From the NCBI GenBank assembly GCA_910577075.1, contig CAJTKV010000003.1, positions 29,864-80,111 of the forward strand: a stretch of 50,248 bases of DNA, read 5' to 3'. A program made the position numbers and the translations under genes. Source of the stretch: an uncultured Bacilli bacterium. Lineage in GTDB: Bacteria; Bacillota_I; Bacilli_A; RF39; UBA660. Positions within the stretch are counted from its first letter, which is position 1, and every line of letters starts with the position of its first letter. Positions 9,152 through 17,143 of this stretch are shown here, piece by piece. Below the pieces are notes generated by a model. The model was not told the DNA's origin. It saw only the letters and a program-made list of their open reading frames with translations, and made no database searches.

Positions 9152-10689
9152 TGGAAAAAGAAAAATATTATATATCGACAGCTATAGCTTATACTTCAAG
9201 TAAACCACATATAGGAAATACCTATGAAATTGTTCTTGCTGATGCCATTGCAAGAAATAAAAGATTAGAAGGATATGATGTGTATTTTCAAACTGGAACA
9301 GATGAGCATGGAGAAAAAATTGAGATAAAAGCTCGTGAAGCTGGTGTTGACCCACAGACTTATGTTGATGGATTGGCAGGCGAAATAAAAAATATATGGG
9401 ATTTAATGAATACTACTTATGATAAATTCGTTAGAACAACGGATAAACAACATGAAAAAGTAGTTCAACATATATTTAAAAAAATGTATGATAAGGGCGA
9501 TATTTATAAAGGAGAGTATGAGGGATTGTATTGTACTCCTTGTGAATCATTTTGGACAGAAAGTCAATTAGTTGATGGAAAATGTCCCGATTGTGGAAGA
9601 GATGTTGCGCCTAAAAAGGAAGAAGCTTACTTTTTTAGATTATCAAAATACCAAGATAAATTAGTAGATTACATTGAGAGTCATCCGGAATTTATTCAGC
9701 CGGTTTCACGTAAAAATGAGATGATAAATAATTTTATCAAGCCAGGGTTACAGGATTTATGTGTTTCTCGTACATCTTTTGATTGGGGAATCCCTGTTGA
9801 TTTTGCTCCAGGACATATTGTTTATGTTTGGCTTGATGCTTTAACTAATTATATAACTAATATTGGCTATGACGTTGATGAACAAACAGATGAATTTAAG
9901 AAATGGTGGCCAGCTGATTTGCATTTGATTGGTAAAGATATAATAAGATTCCATACTATTTATTGGCCTTGTTTTCTAATGAGTCTAGATATTCCATTAC
10001 CTAAACAAGTTTTTGGACATCCATGGCTTTTAAGTGGCGGAGATAAGATGAGTAAATCAAAGGGAAACTTATTATATGCTGATGAATTAGTAGAAAAATA
10101 TGGATTGGATACGATTAGATATTTCGTTTTACATGAAATACCTTTTGCCGATGATGGTGTAATAACAGAGGAGTTAATTGTTGAAAGAAATAATTCCGAA
10201 CTTGCCAATGTATTAGGTAATTTGGTCAATAGAACTATTGCAATGAGCAATAAATATTTTGATGGTATTGTTGAAAATACAAGGGTATCAGGACCAGAGG
10301 ATGAAGCTTTGATAACAAAAGTAGAAGCATTGGGTAAAAATGTTCAAAAGAGAATGGATGAATTAAAAATAGCAGATGCTATTGATGAAATATTTAGTGT
10401 TTTAAGAGCATCAAATAAATATATTGACGAGACAACTCCATGGGTTTTAGCTAAAGATGAAAATGGTCAAGATAGATTAAAGACAGTTTTATATAATTTG
10501 ACTGAATCTATTCGTGTATGTGCTGTCTATCTACAGGCCTTTTTACCAGATACTGCTGCAAAAATCTTGGAATTTATCAATACAAAAGAAAGTTCTTATG
10601 CTTCAACTTTGGAATTTGGTAAATATGAAAGTGGTACAAAATTAAACGAAGCAGAGATTTTATTTAAAAGAATTGATCAAGAAAAATAG
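9151..10689 (+). CDS. metG: Methionine--tRNA ligase
   Basis: Charges tRNA-Met. The 512-residue product is a class I synthetase with the HIGH-like KPHIGN at 18-23, a zinc knuckle with CTPC and CPDC pairs near residues 128-148, and KMSKS at 299-303. The anticodon-binding helical domain is present, but the C-terminal tRNA-binding (EMAP-like) appendix found in the roughly 650-residue Bacillus enzyme is missing; many bacteria have this shorter form. RBS AAGGAGGAAAA. It is the main target of the T-box leader and is closed by a terminator. Confidence 0.97.
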   Translation: MEKEKYYISTAIAYTSSKPHIGNTYEIVLADAIARNKRLEGYDVYFQTGTDEHGEKIEIKAREAGVDPQTYVDGLAGEIKNIWDLMNTTYDKFVRTTDKQHEKVVQHIFKKMYDKGDIYKGEYEGLYCTPCESFWTESQLVDGKCPDCGRDVAPKKEEAYFFRLSKYQDKLVDYIESHPEFIQPVSRKNEMINNFIKPGLQDLCVSRTSFDWGIPVDFAPGHIVYVWLDALTNYITNIGYDVDEQTDEFKKWWPADLHLIGKDIIRFHTIYWPCFLMSLDIPLPKQVFGHPWLLSGGDKMSKSKGNLLYADELVEKYGLDTIRYFVLHEIPFADDGVITEELIVERNNSELANVLGNLVNRTIAMSNKYFDGIVENTRVSGPEDEALITKVEALGKNVQKRMDELKIADAIDEIFSVLRASNKYIDETTPWVLAKDENGQDRLKTVLYNLTESIRVCAVYLQAFLPDTAAKILEFINTKESSYASTLEFGKYESGTKLNEAEILFKRIDQEK

Positions 10690-10690
10690 A

Positions 10691-10711
10691 GTCAGTAATA
10701 CTGACTTTTTT
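10691..10711 (+). terminator. Intrinsic terminator after metG
   Basis: GTCAGT (10691-10696), loop AAT, ACTGAC (10700-10705), then a six-T run. It begins just after the metG stop and ends before the tatD RBS. Confidence 0.85.
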
Positions 10712-10727
10712 GATAGGAGGTGAAGAT

Positions 10728-11477
10728 ATGTTAACGGATACACATTGTCATTTGTTAAAATGTTACTATGAAGATATGGATAAATATGTAGAAGAGGCAA
10801 AGGCAAGTGACGTTGGGAGAATAATAGTGGCTGCTACGAACTTGCAAGAATGCCAGGAAGTAATAGAATTGGGAAAAAGATATGATAATGTCTATTATTG
10901 TTTGGGAATTCATCCAGAATTCTATGATGAAGATTTTCAAAAATTAGAAAAACTAGTTTATGAGGTGTTATCTGATCCTAAATTTGTTGCTATTGGAGAG
11001 ATTGGTTTAGATTATCACTATGATAAAGAACATAAAGTGGAACAGATTGCCCTATTTAAAAAGCAATTAAAACTAGCAGAAGATGTAGATCTACCAGTTA
11101 TTGTGCATAATCGAGAATCTACGCAAGATATGGTAGATTCCTTAAGAGATTTTAAGACGAGGGGAATAATTCACTGTTTTAGCGGAAGCTTAGAGACGGC
11201 AAAGATTCTCATAAAGATGGGCTATTATATCGGTGTAGGTGGCGTAATGACTTTTAAGAATTCCAAAGTAGATGAAATTATAAAAGAACTTCCGATAGAA
11301 AATTTAACATTGGAAACAGATGCTCCATTTTTAACTCCTGAACCTTTTAGAGGAAGTCAAAATGCCTCTAAATATGTGAAGGTTATTGCTGAGTATTTGG
11401 CAAATATTAAAAATATTACGTTAGATGAGGTAATGAAAAAAACTGAAGAAAACGTGCAAGATATTTTTGACTTTTAG
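10728..11477 (+). CDS. tatD: TatD-family metal-dependent DNase
   Basis: TatD/YabD-type hydrolase (TIM barrel, two metals) with 3'-5' exonuclease activity in studied members. Starts MLTDTHCHL with metal ligands H6 and H8, followed by GEIGLDYHYD, VIVHNRES and GIIHCFSGS, and LETDAPFLTPEPFRG near the end, all family signatures. AGGAGGTGAAGAT points to ATG 10728 (249 residues) rather than an in-frame upstream TTG. metG-tatD-3D protein follows the Bacillus metS-yabD-yabE order. Confidence 0.96.
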   Translation: MLTDTHCHLLKCYYEDMDKYVEEAKASDVGRIIVAATNLQECQEVIELGKRYDNVYYCLGIHPEFYDEDFQKLEKLVYEVLSDPKFVAIGEIGLDYHYDKEHKVEQIALFKKQLKLAEDVDLPVIVHNRESTQDMVDSLRDFKTRGIIHCFSGSLETAKILIKMGYYIGVGGVMTFKNSKVDEIIKELPIENLTLETDAPFLTPEPFRGSQNASKYVKVIAEYLANIKNITLDEVMKKTEENVQDIFDF

Positions 11478-11516
11478 AGTATGTAATGCTACAATATTAT
11501 TTGTAGGGTGATAGTA

Positions 11517-12068
11517 ATGAATAAGGTTTTTTCAATAATTAATAAGTCAACAAAAATTCTATTATTATTAGGTGTTGTAGTGTTATTACAACAAGTAAAT
11601 ATTTTTAATTCAAACGAGAAAATAACAAATGAAAATTTAAATAAAACGTTGGATTTAAATGCTATGGCTTTTAAATATAATGAGATAAAAATGAATGATA
11701 AATTTATGGTTTTAGATACCTTTACTGGAGATCTAACTGGCTATGGAGCTTTATGTCCTGCATGCAATGGACATTTGGGATGTACCGGTAAATGGGTAGG
11801 AGATGGAACAACAACATATGATGACCTTGATTATGGAAATGTTAGAATTGTTGCTTCTAGTAAAAATCTGCCTTGTGGTTCAATTGTAACTTTTGATGCT
11901 CCGTATTTAAGCAAAGAAAAAATAACCGCTATCGTATTAGATAGAGGTGTGTTGGGAAATGATCTCGATTTATTAGTTGAGTCGGAAGCCTATGCCCTAA
12001 AGAATGTTGGCAGACATAAACTTACTTATGATGTTTTAAGATTTGGTTGGGAAAGAAAACCTATGTAA
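11517..12068 (+). CDS. 3D-domain protein (YabE-like), probable cell wall lytic enzyme
   Basis: One N-terminal hydrophobic segment (about residues 9-24, ILLLLGVVVLLQQV) anchors or exports the product. The C-terminal 3D domain has the three-Asp pattern: LTGYGALCPACNGHLGCTG, then AIVLDRGV and NDLDLLVESE, ending in VLRFGW. 3D domains occur in lytic transglycosylases related to resuscitation-promoting factors. It is much shorter (183 residues) than Bacillus YabE, lacking the DUF348 and G5 domains. RBS GTAGGGTGATAGTA favours ATG 11517 over the in-frame GTG 11508. Confidence 0.85.
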   Translation: MNKVFSIINKSTKILLLLGVVVLLQQVNIFNSNEKITNENLNKTLDLNAMAFKYNEIKMNDKFMVLDTFTGDLTGYGALCPACNGHLGCTGKWVGDGTTTYDDLDYGNVRIVASSKNLPCGSIVTFDAPYLSKEKITAIVLDRGVLGNDLDLLVESEAYALKNVGRHKLTYDVLRFGWERKPM

Positions 12069-12089
12069 GAGCTAAACAAGGCTCTTTTT
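12067..12089 (+). terminator. Terminator between convergent genes
   Basis: AAGAGC and GCTCTT form a 6-bp stem around an 8-base loop, followed by TTT on the plus strand. It overlaps the stop codon of the 3D-domain gene and faces the end of the minus-strand gene. Confidence 0.65.
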
Positions 12090-12905
12090 ATTTTGAGCGA
12101 AGCATGATTCGTATATTTCGTCTAACTTACTACAATAATTTTTGGCATCATCTACATTCATTTTTTTCTCAATTAATGCTTTTAAGTTAATTAAAGTGTC
12201 GTTAATACTAAATGATTTTGACTTCGCTATAAGTCTTTTTGTCTCCCAGTTAAGAAGTGGTGAAACTTCTTCAAAGAATTCACTTAATTTGGCATTGAAT
12301 TTTCTCTCTTTTAAATATTCATCATAAACAGAGGATAAATTGGGGAATTTGGCGAATATATCCTTATAATTGTGCTTGAATATGAGTGATAGATTATTCT
12401 TTAATGTTTCATAGATAATTTGAGCGTTATTAACATTTTGGCGATATTTAGAAGTTCTATCACTTTTACCTTGGTGTATTTCAGAAAATAATTGAACCAT
12501 ACCTTCAGTTAGATAATGTCCAAAGTCAATTTCATCTTGCGGATAATTTCCTTTAATATCCAATTTTATAATAAAGTGATATAATTCGTGAATTATTATA
12601 TGATTGATACAATTTTGGATAATTTCTTCGGTGGATTGGCTACGGAATACATAGGGATAAATGTGAATTAGCCCATCTTTTTTGGCGCGAGGACCGTGAG
12701 CTTTGGGAATATTTCCTTCGAAAAATATTTCATCTTCTTTGGAAGGCATATCGACTACTATTACGCGATTATTTGTTATTTTTTCGATAAAAGTTTCTTT
12801 ATCTTTTTCACTGATTAGGGATGAATATTTATCCAATATTTCATATATGACATCTATGGCAAACATATTTAATTCTGTATCTATTTTTTTGTAGTCAATT
12901 TCCAT
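12072..12905 (-). CDS. Putative zinc metallopeptidase (HExxH), unknown
   Basis: The 277-residue product carries HELYH at residues 106-110 inside a hydrophobic helix (HIIIHELYHFII) and a downstream LTEGM whose E134 could be the third zinc ligand, a gluzincin pattern. No signal peptide or membrane segment is seen, so it is probably cytoplasmic. The family is not recognised. RBS AAGGTGATAAT precedes the ATG on this strand; a TATAAT lies about 20 bases upstream. It is the only minus-strand gene in the housekeeping part, in the place where rnmV is found in Bacillus. Confidence 0.75.
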   Translation of the reverse strand: MEIDYKKIDTELNMFAIDVIYEILDKYSSLISEKDKETFIEKITNNRVIVVDMPSKEDEIFFEGNIPKAHGPRAKKDGLIHIYPYVFRSQSTEEIIQNCINHIIIHELYHFIIKLDIKGNYPQDEIDFGHYLTEGMVQLFSEIHQGKSDRTSKYRQNVNNAQIIYETLKNNLSLIFKHNYKDIFAKFPNLSSVYDEYLKERKFNAKLSEFFEEVSPLLNWETKRLIAKSKSFSINDTLINLKALIEKKMNVDDAKNYCSKLDEIYESCFAQNKKSLV

Positions 12906-12997
12906 ATTATCACCTTGTAATTATTATATCATAAGGTGTCTACTTAAGTTGTATTTTGTTGCTATTATATGGTAAACTTTAGGTGTGAGGGATACTT

Positions 12998-13780
12998 ATG
13001 GAATTTAATTTTAAAAAGAAATTTGGACAGAATTTTTTAACTAATAGAGCTATTATAGATAATATTGTAAATTCAATCAGTCCATCAGAGGAAGATTTGA
13101 TTATTGAGATTGGACCTGGTGGAGGAGCTTTAACGAGAAATTTGAAAAATTATCATGCTAATCTGCTCTGTTATGAAATAGATGAGGATACCAAAAAGTA
13201 TTTGAGTGAATTAGAAGATGATAAAACACATATTATTTATGATGATTTTTTAAAAAGAGATATCATTCAAGATATTGAAAAAATAGATTATGATGATTTA
13301 TTTATTATTGGAAATTTGCCTTATTACATAACAACACCGATAATAACTAAAATGATTGAGTCTAATATCGATGTAAGTGGAGCGGTGTTTATGGTTCAAA
13401 AGGAAGTGGCGGACAGGTTTTCAGCAAAACCTAGAAGTCGTGAATACGGATCAATTACGGTTTTCTTAAATTATTATTTTGATGTTCAAAAATTGTTTGT
13501 TGTTGGTAAGAATAATTTTGTGCCTAAACCCAATGTCGACAGTGCAGTTATTAAATTAACTAGTAAAAGAGATAAAATGGAAGTAAATATTGATAATTTT
13601 AACAAGTTAGTTCGCGATGCTTTTCAATTTAAGAGAAAGAATTTAAATAATAATTTAAAAAATTATGATAAAGAAAAACTAAATATGATATTGGATTCTT
13701 TAGGATATTCTTTGAATAACCGTGCTGAAGATTTACCTTGTGATATTTTTGTTAAAATGACAAATGAGTATTTTAAGTAA
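12998..13780 (+). CDS. rsmA: 16S rRNA dimethyladenosine transferase
   Basis: RsmA (KsgA) dimethylates two adjacent adenosines near the 3' end of 16S rRNA during 30S assembly. The 260-residue product has KFGQNFL at the N-terminus, the SAM loop IEIGPGGGALT (about 36-46), the catalytic NLPYYI (about 105-110) and the VPKPNVDSAVIKL segment typical of the family. RBS TAGGTGTGAGGG. It precedes yabG exactly as ksgA does in Bacillus. Confidence 0.97.
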   Translation: MEFNFKKKFGQNFLTNRAIIDNIVNSISPSEEDLIIEIGPGGGALTRNLKNYHANLLCYEIDEDTKKYLSELEDDKTHIIYDDFLKRDIIQDIEKIDYDDLFIIGNLPYYITTPIITKMIESNIDVSGAVFMVQKEVADRFSAKPRSREYGSITVFLNYYFDVQKLFVVGKNNFVPKPNVDSAVIKLTSKRDKMEVNIDNFNKLVRDAFQFKRKNLNNNLKNYDKEKLNMILDSLGYSLNNRAEDLPCDIFVKMTNEYFK

Positions 13781-13814
13781 GAGAATGTTAAAAACTTCTC
13801 TTTTTTTAACATTC
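13780..13814 (+). terminator. Terminator with two mutually exclusive stems
   Basis: AGAGAA and TTCTCT form a short stem followed by seven Ts (a normal terminator for rsmA). The same bases also allow a longer stem: GAATGTTAAAAA (13783-13794) is perfectly complementary to TTTTTAACATTC (13803-13814) around an 8-base loop. Only one of the two can form at a time. Confidence 0.7.
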
Positions 13815-13835
13815 TGATTAATTCATCATACATTA
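13809..13835 (+). promoter_or_regulatory. Possible sigma-K promoter of yabG
   Basis: AC at 13809-13810, 16 bases, then CATACATTA at 13827-13835 fits the published sigma-K consensus (AC, 16-17, CATANNNTA), and yabG belongs to the sigma-K regulon in Bacillus. The predicted start would lie only about 10 bases before the ATG, which makes the leader very short, so this is tentative. Confidence 0.45.
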
Positions 13836-13851
13836 TAGTAGGTGAATGATT

Positions 13852-14613
13852 ATGTTTGAAGTGGGAAATATTGTGACTAGGAATAGTTATGATAATGATG
13901 TTGTTTTCATTATTACGGAAATAAAGGAAAATATTGCCTATTTAAAAGGAACTGATATAAGACTTTATGCTGATGCTCCTTTAGAGGATTTAAGTTTAAG
14001 CGATAGAAAAGATGAATATATGCCTGATTGTGAGTTTGAATTGGGAGATCGCGATGAATATTTTTATATGCCAGGGAAGATTTTACATATAGATGGCGAT
14101 GAAGACTATTTGAATAAAAGTTTAGAATTTTATAAAAGAGCAGGGGTGCTAGCTATTGGAAAAAAGGTAAAGGAAAGCGAAATACCTGTTGTGTTAGACA
14201 AGTATTTAAAGGAGACAAAACCCGACATTTTAGTGTTAACAGGTCATGATGCATATTACGAGAAAATGGGATCAGTAAATAATATAAACAATTATAAAAA
14301 TTCGAAGTTTTTTGCTAGAGCTGTGCAAATAGCAAGAGATTATGAAAGTTCTCATGAAAAGTTAGTTATTATAGCTGGTGCTTGTCAGAGTGATTATGAA
14401 GATATTATTAAAAGTGGTGCTAATTTTGCATCAAGTCCCAAAAGGGTAAATATTCATGCTCTAGATCCAGCAGTTATTGCTGTGAATGTTGCTATGACAG
14501 ATAAAAGTAAGAGCATCGATATAAAAGAATTATTAAGTAAAACTAAATACGGCAAGAATGGTATAGGTGGTTTGGTGGGCAATGGAATGATGTATGTTGG
14601 TTATCCGCGATAA
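13852..14613 (+). CDS. yabG: Sporulation-specific protease YabG
   Basis: YabG is a mother-cell protease that trims spore coat and cortex proteins during spore maturation. Recognised by ILVLTGHDAYYEK, IIAGACQSDYEDIIKSGANFASSPKRV-type sequence (about residues 172-196) and the C-terminal LVGNGMMYVGYPR. AGGTGAATGATT supports ATG 13852 (253 residues) over ATG 13846. Its last 36 bases and the following intergenic DNA recur at 16140-16212, see the direct repeat. Confidence 0.93.
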   Translation: MFEVGNIVTRNSYDNDVVFIITEIKENIAYLKGTDIRLYADAPLEDLSLSDRKDEYMPDCEFELGDRDEYFYMPGKILHIDGDEDYLNKSLEFYKRAGVLAIGKKVKESEIPVVLDKYLKETKPDILVLTGHDAYYEKMGSVNNINNYKNSKFFARAVQIARDYESSHEKLVIIAGACQSDYEDIIKSGANFASSPKRVNIHALDPAVIAVNVAMTDKSKSIDIKELLSKTKYGKNGIGGLVGNGMMYVGYPR

Positions 14614-14650
14614 ATTTGTTGCATTTTAAACTTTTTTGTATTAAAATGAA
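14578..14650 (+). repeat. 73-bp direct repeat, left copy (end of yabG plus promoter)
   Basis: From GGCAATGGAATG to TTAAAATGAA this stretch matches 16140-16212 with one mismatch (A at 14629, C at 16191). It holds the last codons and stop of yabG and a promoter: TTGCAT at 14619-14624, 17 bases, TAAAAT at 14642-14647. Here the promoter drives the inserted genes; in the right copy it drives spoVG. Confidence 0.95.
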
Positions 14651-14700
14651 GATATAGTAGTATGGGTTGATTTCTTGTGCTCTTTTTGGGAGAAATGAAT

Positions 14701-15033
14701 ATGTATGAGTATAAATTAAATAAAGATGAAGAGGTTTTTCTTATTAGTGATGGCGGAAAGTTGAAAAAAGAAAAAGATTTTTTTGAAGTGACAACTATAA
14801 TAACTAATCAAAGATTCTTAATTTTAGAAACACCTAAGGATTTGGAAAATTTTAGAGTTGGACGCAGTATTAACTATCCTATAAAAAAGGAAATAATATT
14901 TGAAATACCAGTAACTTCCATTGTAAATATTGAAATTGATAATATATCAACTAAGTATACGCTTGATTCAACAAATTACTTTTACTTGGATGATAGCATG
15001 GTATATAATTATATGAAAAAATTAATAGTTTAG
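14701..15033 (+). CDS. Hypothetical small protein, possible PH-like fold
   Basis: The product (110 residues from ATG 14701) is predicted soluble. The pattern of short strands (YKLNKDEEVFLISDG, then VTTIITNQRFLIL, then IPVTSIVNIEI) resembles bacterial PH-like domains of the YokE/bPH type, but this is only an impression. GGGAGAAATGAAT places the start at ATG 14701; GTG 14677 and ATG 14695 are in frame but badly spaced. Transcription is expected from the promoter in the left repeat copy. It lies in the segment that appears to have been inserted between yabG and spoVG. Confidence 0.7.
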   Translation: MYEYKLNKDEEVFLISDGGKLKKEKDFFEVTTIITNQRFLILETPKDLENFRVGRSINYPIKKEIIFEIPVTSIVNIEIDNISTKYTLDSTNYFYLDDSMVYNYMKKLIV

Positions 15034-15139
15034 AAATAATTTGCTTTATCTTTTAAATAATCATAAAATCTCTTTATGGTTTTGAATAAAAAATTTTATT
15101 AAATGTCAATTTGATTGTAATATAAATGGAAGGTGATAA

Positions 15140-16108
15140 ATGATGAAAAAACAAATTATAGTATCGGTAGTATTATATATGTTATGTTTGATAATGAGTG
15201 TTAATGTTTTTGCAACAGATAAGATATTTACTAATCATAACGGAGTCATTTTTTCTAAAGCAAACTATGATAAGTTTATTAAAATTGGATTTAGTGAAAA
15301 AGAAATTGAAGATATGACTCAAGAATTATATGATGCTTACCAGGATATGGAAGATATTAATTTTTTGGGGGCAGAAGTAAGATATTTCAAGGAAACTACA
15401 ACATTAAGATATGGCATGTCAAATGTTATAGTGGAGGAGATAACACAGGAAGAGTACGAAACTGAAAAAACAACTGAAACAATGATAAATTTATTAGATT
15501 TATCTGCTTCTCATGAAACAACATATAAAAAGTTGGAAATAACTTCATACTCTTTAGGCGGAGTACACAATCACAGGCAAGTTAACGTAATACTGAATTG
15601 GAAAAAAGTACCTAAAATTAAAAGTTATGATATTATAGCTGCAAGAACTGTAGGCGGTGAAATTATTAATAATACTTATAGTGGAAGTTTTACATCTAAG
15701 GAAACTAAATTTGAGGATGATTGTGTTGTTTTGCCAAATACGTATAATTATTATACAACTAATTATGCTCCTACTTATAGTGGATGGAATATAGCAGATG
15801 GTTCGCTAGGAAAAAAAGGTGTTGGTTTAACTGCAAAATTATCTTCTGGCGGAGCGGCTACTTGCCAGTATGATCTTGGTTTGATTCCTTCTGTTCCTAT
15901 GGGATATAGTTCTGTGATTCATTTTAAGGTTCCAATGGGTACAACAGTATATGGTAGTTATCAACATGCTTCTAAAAGTGTGGATTTTAGTTCAGTTAGA
16001 AAAGCTTATACATTTAATGATAAAGGATTAGGAAATGTTATTTATTTTTCTAACAATTCTTTAGCTAATTCTTATGATGGTATGGGTGGAGTATCTTTAA
16101 AAGTATAG
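15140..16108 (+). CDS. Secreted protein of unknown function
   Basis: The 322-residue product starts with a clear signal peptide (charged MMKK, hydrophobic IIVSVVLYMLCLIMSV, cleavage likely after NVFA). No lipobox and no second membrane segment, so it should be released or wall-associated. The first third is helical and charged; the rest is rich in Gly, Ser, Thr and Tyr and looks like beta structure (NWKKVPKIKSYDII, YNYYTTNYAP). I recognise no family. AAGGTGATAA precedes two consecutive ATGs. The 106 bases upstream are AT-rich; a promoter is likely there, but no box stands out. It belongs to the inserted segment. Confidence 0.8.
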   Translation: MMKKQIIVSVVLYMLCLIMSVNVFATDKIFTNHNGVIFSKANYDKFIKIGFSEKEIEDMTQELYDAYQDMEDINFLGAEVRYFKETTTLRYGMSNVIVEEITQEEYETEKTTETMINLLDLSASHETTYKKLEITSYSLGGVHNHRQVNVILNWKKVPKIKSYDIIAARTVGGEIINNTYSGSFTSKETKFEDDCVVLPNTYNYYTTNYAPTYSGWNIADGSLGKKGVGLTAKLSSGGAATCQYDLGLIPSVPMGYSSVIHFKVPMGTTVYGSYQHASKSVDFSSVRKAYTFNDKGLGNVIYFSNNSLANSYDGMGGVSLKV

Positions 16109-16115
16109 AATCTTG

Positions 16116-16175
16116 AAAAAAGGCATTGTCGGATTAGTAGGCAATGGAATGATGTATGTTGGTTATCCGCGATAA
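16116..16175 (+). pseudogene. Remnant of the yabG 3' end
   Basis: In frame, these bases encode KKGIVGLVGNGMMYVGYPR and a stop, against KNGIGGLVGNGMMYVGYPR at the end of the intact yabG. Upstream of 16140 the match is at the protein level with several synonymous base changes, so this fragment derives from a diverged yabG allele rather than from a simple copy of the neighbouring gene. There is no start or RBS. Confidence 0.85.
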
Positions 16176-16212
16176 ATTTGTTGCATTTTACACTTTTTTG
16201 TATTAAAATGAA
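16140..16212 (+). repeat. 73-bp direct repeat, right copy
   Basis: Matches 14578-14650 at 72 of 73 positions. It ends just upstream of spoVG, and together with the left copy brackets the two unknown genes. In an ancestral layout one copy would have joined yabG directly to spoVG. Confidence 0.95.
16181..16209 (+). promoter_or_regulatory. Promoter of spoVG
   Basis: TTGCAT (16181-16186), 17-base spacer, TAAAAT (16204-16209). It lies 23 bases before the spoVG start codon. The same boxes occur in the left repeat copy. Confidence 0.55.
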
Positions 16213-16231
16213 ATTATAATAGAGAGGTGAC

Positions 16232-16513
16232 ATGATGGAAATTACTAATGTTAGAGTACGCGTAGTTGAAAAAGAAAACTCAAAAATGAGAGGATTCGCA
16301 TCAGTAACAATTGACAACCAATTTGCTGTTCATGATATAAGAATTCTTGAAGGAGATAATGGTTTATTTTTAGCGATGCCAAGTAAACAAACAGCTCCAG
16401 GTGAATATAGAGATATAGCTCATCCAATCAATGCTGAAGCACGCAAGTTATTTGCCGATGCAATTTTAGCAGAATATGAGCGTGAACTTAAGAATGTAGG
16501 AACTGAAGAATAA
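16232..16513 (+). CDS. spoVG: Septation/regulatory RNA-binding protein SpoVG
   Basis: SpoVG is a small nucleic-acid-binding regulator linked to sporulation, septation and cell wall processes in Firmicutes. The 93-residue product shows MEITNVRVR, MRGFASVTIDNQFAVHDIRI-type sequence, then FLAMPSKQTAPGEYRDIAHPI, all highly conserved. GAGAGGTGAC precedes two consecutive ATGs (16232 or 16235). It is followed by a strong terminator. Confidence 0.97.
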   Translation: MMEITNVRVRVVEKENSKMRGFASVTIDNQFAVHDIRILEGDNGLFLAMPSKQTAPGEYRDIAHPINAEARKLFADAILAEYERELKNVGTEE

Positions 16514-16539
16514 AATTCACTTTTTGTGAATTTTTTTTT
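16513..16539 (+). terminator. Terminator of spoVG
   Basis: AAATTCAC, loop TTTTT, GTGAATTT and a run of Ts to 16539: an 8-bp stem, starting in the stop codon. Confidence 0.88.
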
Positions 16540-16570
16540 GACTTAATAATATGATTTACTAGGAGGAAAT

Positions 16571-16840
16571 ATGGAAACAACTAATTTAAATCATATAGTA
16601 AAAATAGTAGAAAGAAAAAGTATAGTTATAAGTGGAATAAAGAGAATAGTAAATTTTGATGATAAGCAATTTACTTTGGAATCAAATATGGGAGATATTA
16701 TAATTAAGGGAAATTCTTTGGAGATGATAAAACTAGATACCATAGATGGCAATGTTTCAATAAAGGGAAATATTGACAGTATTAACTATCTAGATCATTC
16801 TAAAGCAGGAGATTCTTTAATTACAAAGTTATTTAAATGA
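16571..16840 (+). CDS. yabP: Spore cortex protein YabP
   Basis: YabP is a small sporulation protein needed for normal spore cortex formation, expressed under sigma E in Bacillus. The 89-residue product has the family features: HIVKIVERKSIVISGIKRIVNF-like start (residues 8-29), FTLESNMGDIIIKG and the late GNIDSINYL segment. RBS TAGGAGGAAAT. It overlaps yabQ by four bases, and yabP-yabQ-divIC is the conserved cluster. Confidence 0.9.
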   Translation: METTNLNHIVKIVERKSIVISGIKRIVNFDDKQFTLESNMGDIIIKGNSLEMIKLDTIDGNVSIKGNIDSINYLDHSKAGDSLITKLFK

Positions 16841-17106
16841 ATCAATTAATATATTTAATTATTATATTTGTAACATCTTTTATTTTATCATCTATATATC
16901 TTTTATGTATTAGATTAAATATCATAGTTAAAATATTAATGACAGTATTATTTATTGGTATATTTTCCTCAATATGTTATCTATATAACTACTTTATTTT
17001 TAATGAATATGTCGTATTAATGGTACTTTACGCGATTTACTTCTCTTGTGTTGTAAAAATGCATGTAAAGAAAAAAATAAGAACTTCGTCTTCTCACAAA
17101 AGATGA
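16837..17106 (+). CDS. yabQ: Spore cortex protein YabQ-like, short
   Basis: Integral membrane protein with three hydrophobic segments (about residues 4-24, 30-50 and 55-72) and a basic C-terminus. Position between yabP and divIC and topology fit YabQ, a cortex-formation protein. At 89 residues it lacks the long C-terminal part of Bacillus YabQ (about 210), so only the membrane portion is kept. Coupled to yabP by an ATGA overlap. Confidence 0.8.
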   Translation: MNQLIYLIIIFVTSFILSSIYLLCIRLNIIVKILMTVLFIGIFSSICYLYNYFIFNEYVVLMVLYAIYFSCVVKMHVKKKIRTSSSHKR

Positions 17107-17115
17107 GGTTTTTTT
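17082..17115 (+). terminator. Terminator overlapping the yabQ stop
   Basis: AACTTCGTCTT (17082-17092) pairs with AAGATGAGGTT (17100-17110) over 11 bp with two G-U pairs, followed by Ts. It lies within the last yabQ codons, so yabPQ can be separated from divIC transcription. Confidence 0.75.
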
Positions 17116-17143
17116 GATAATATATAAGTAAGGAGAAGATACT

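Noticed and set aside
14578..16212. An insertion sequence or transposon as cause of the 73-bp repeats
   Set aside because: No transposase, no terminal inverted repeats, and the repeat is far too long for a transposition target duplication; homologous exchange fits better.
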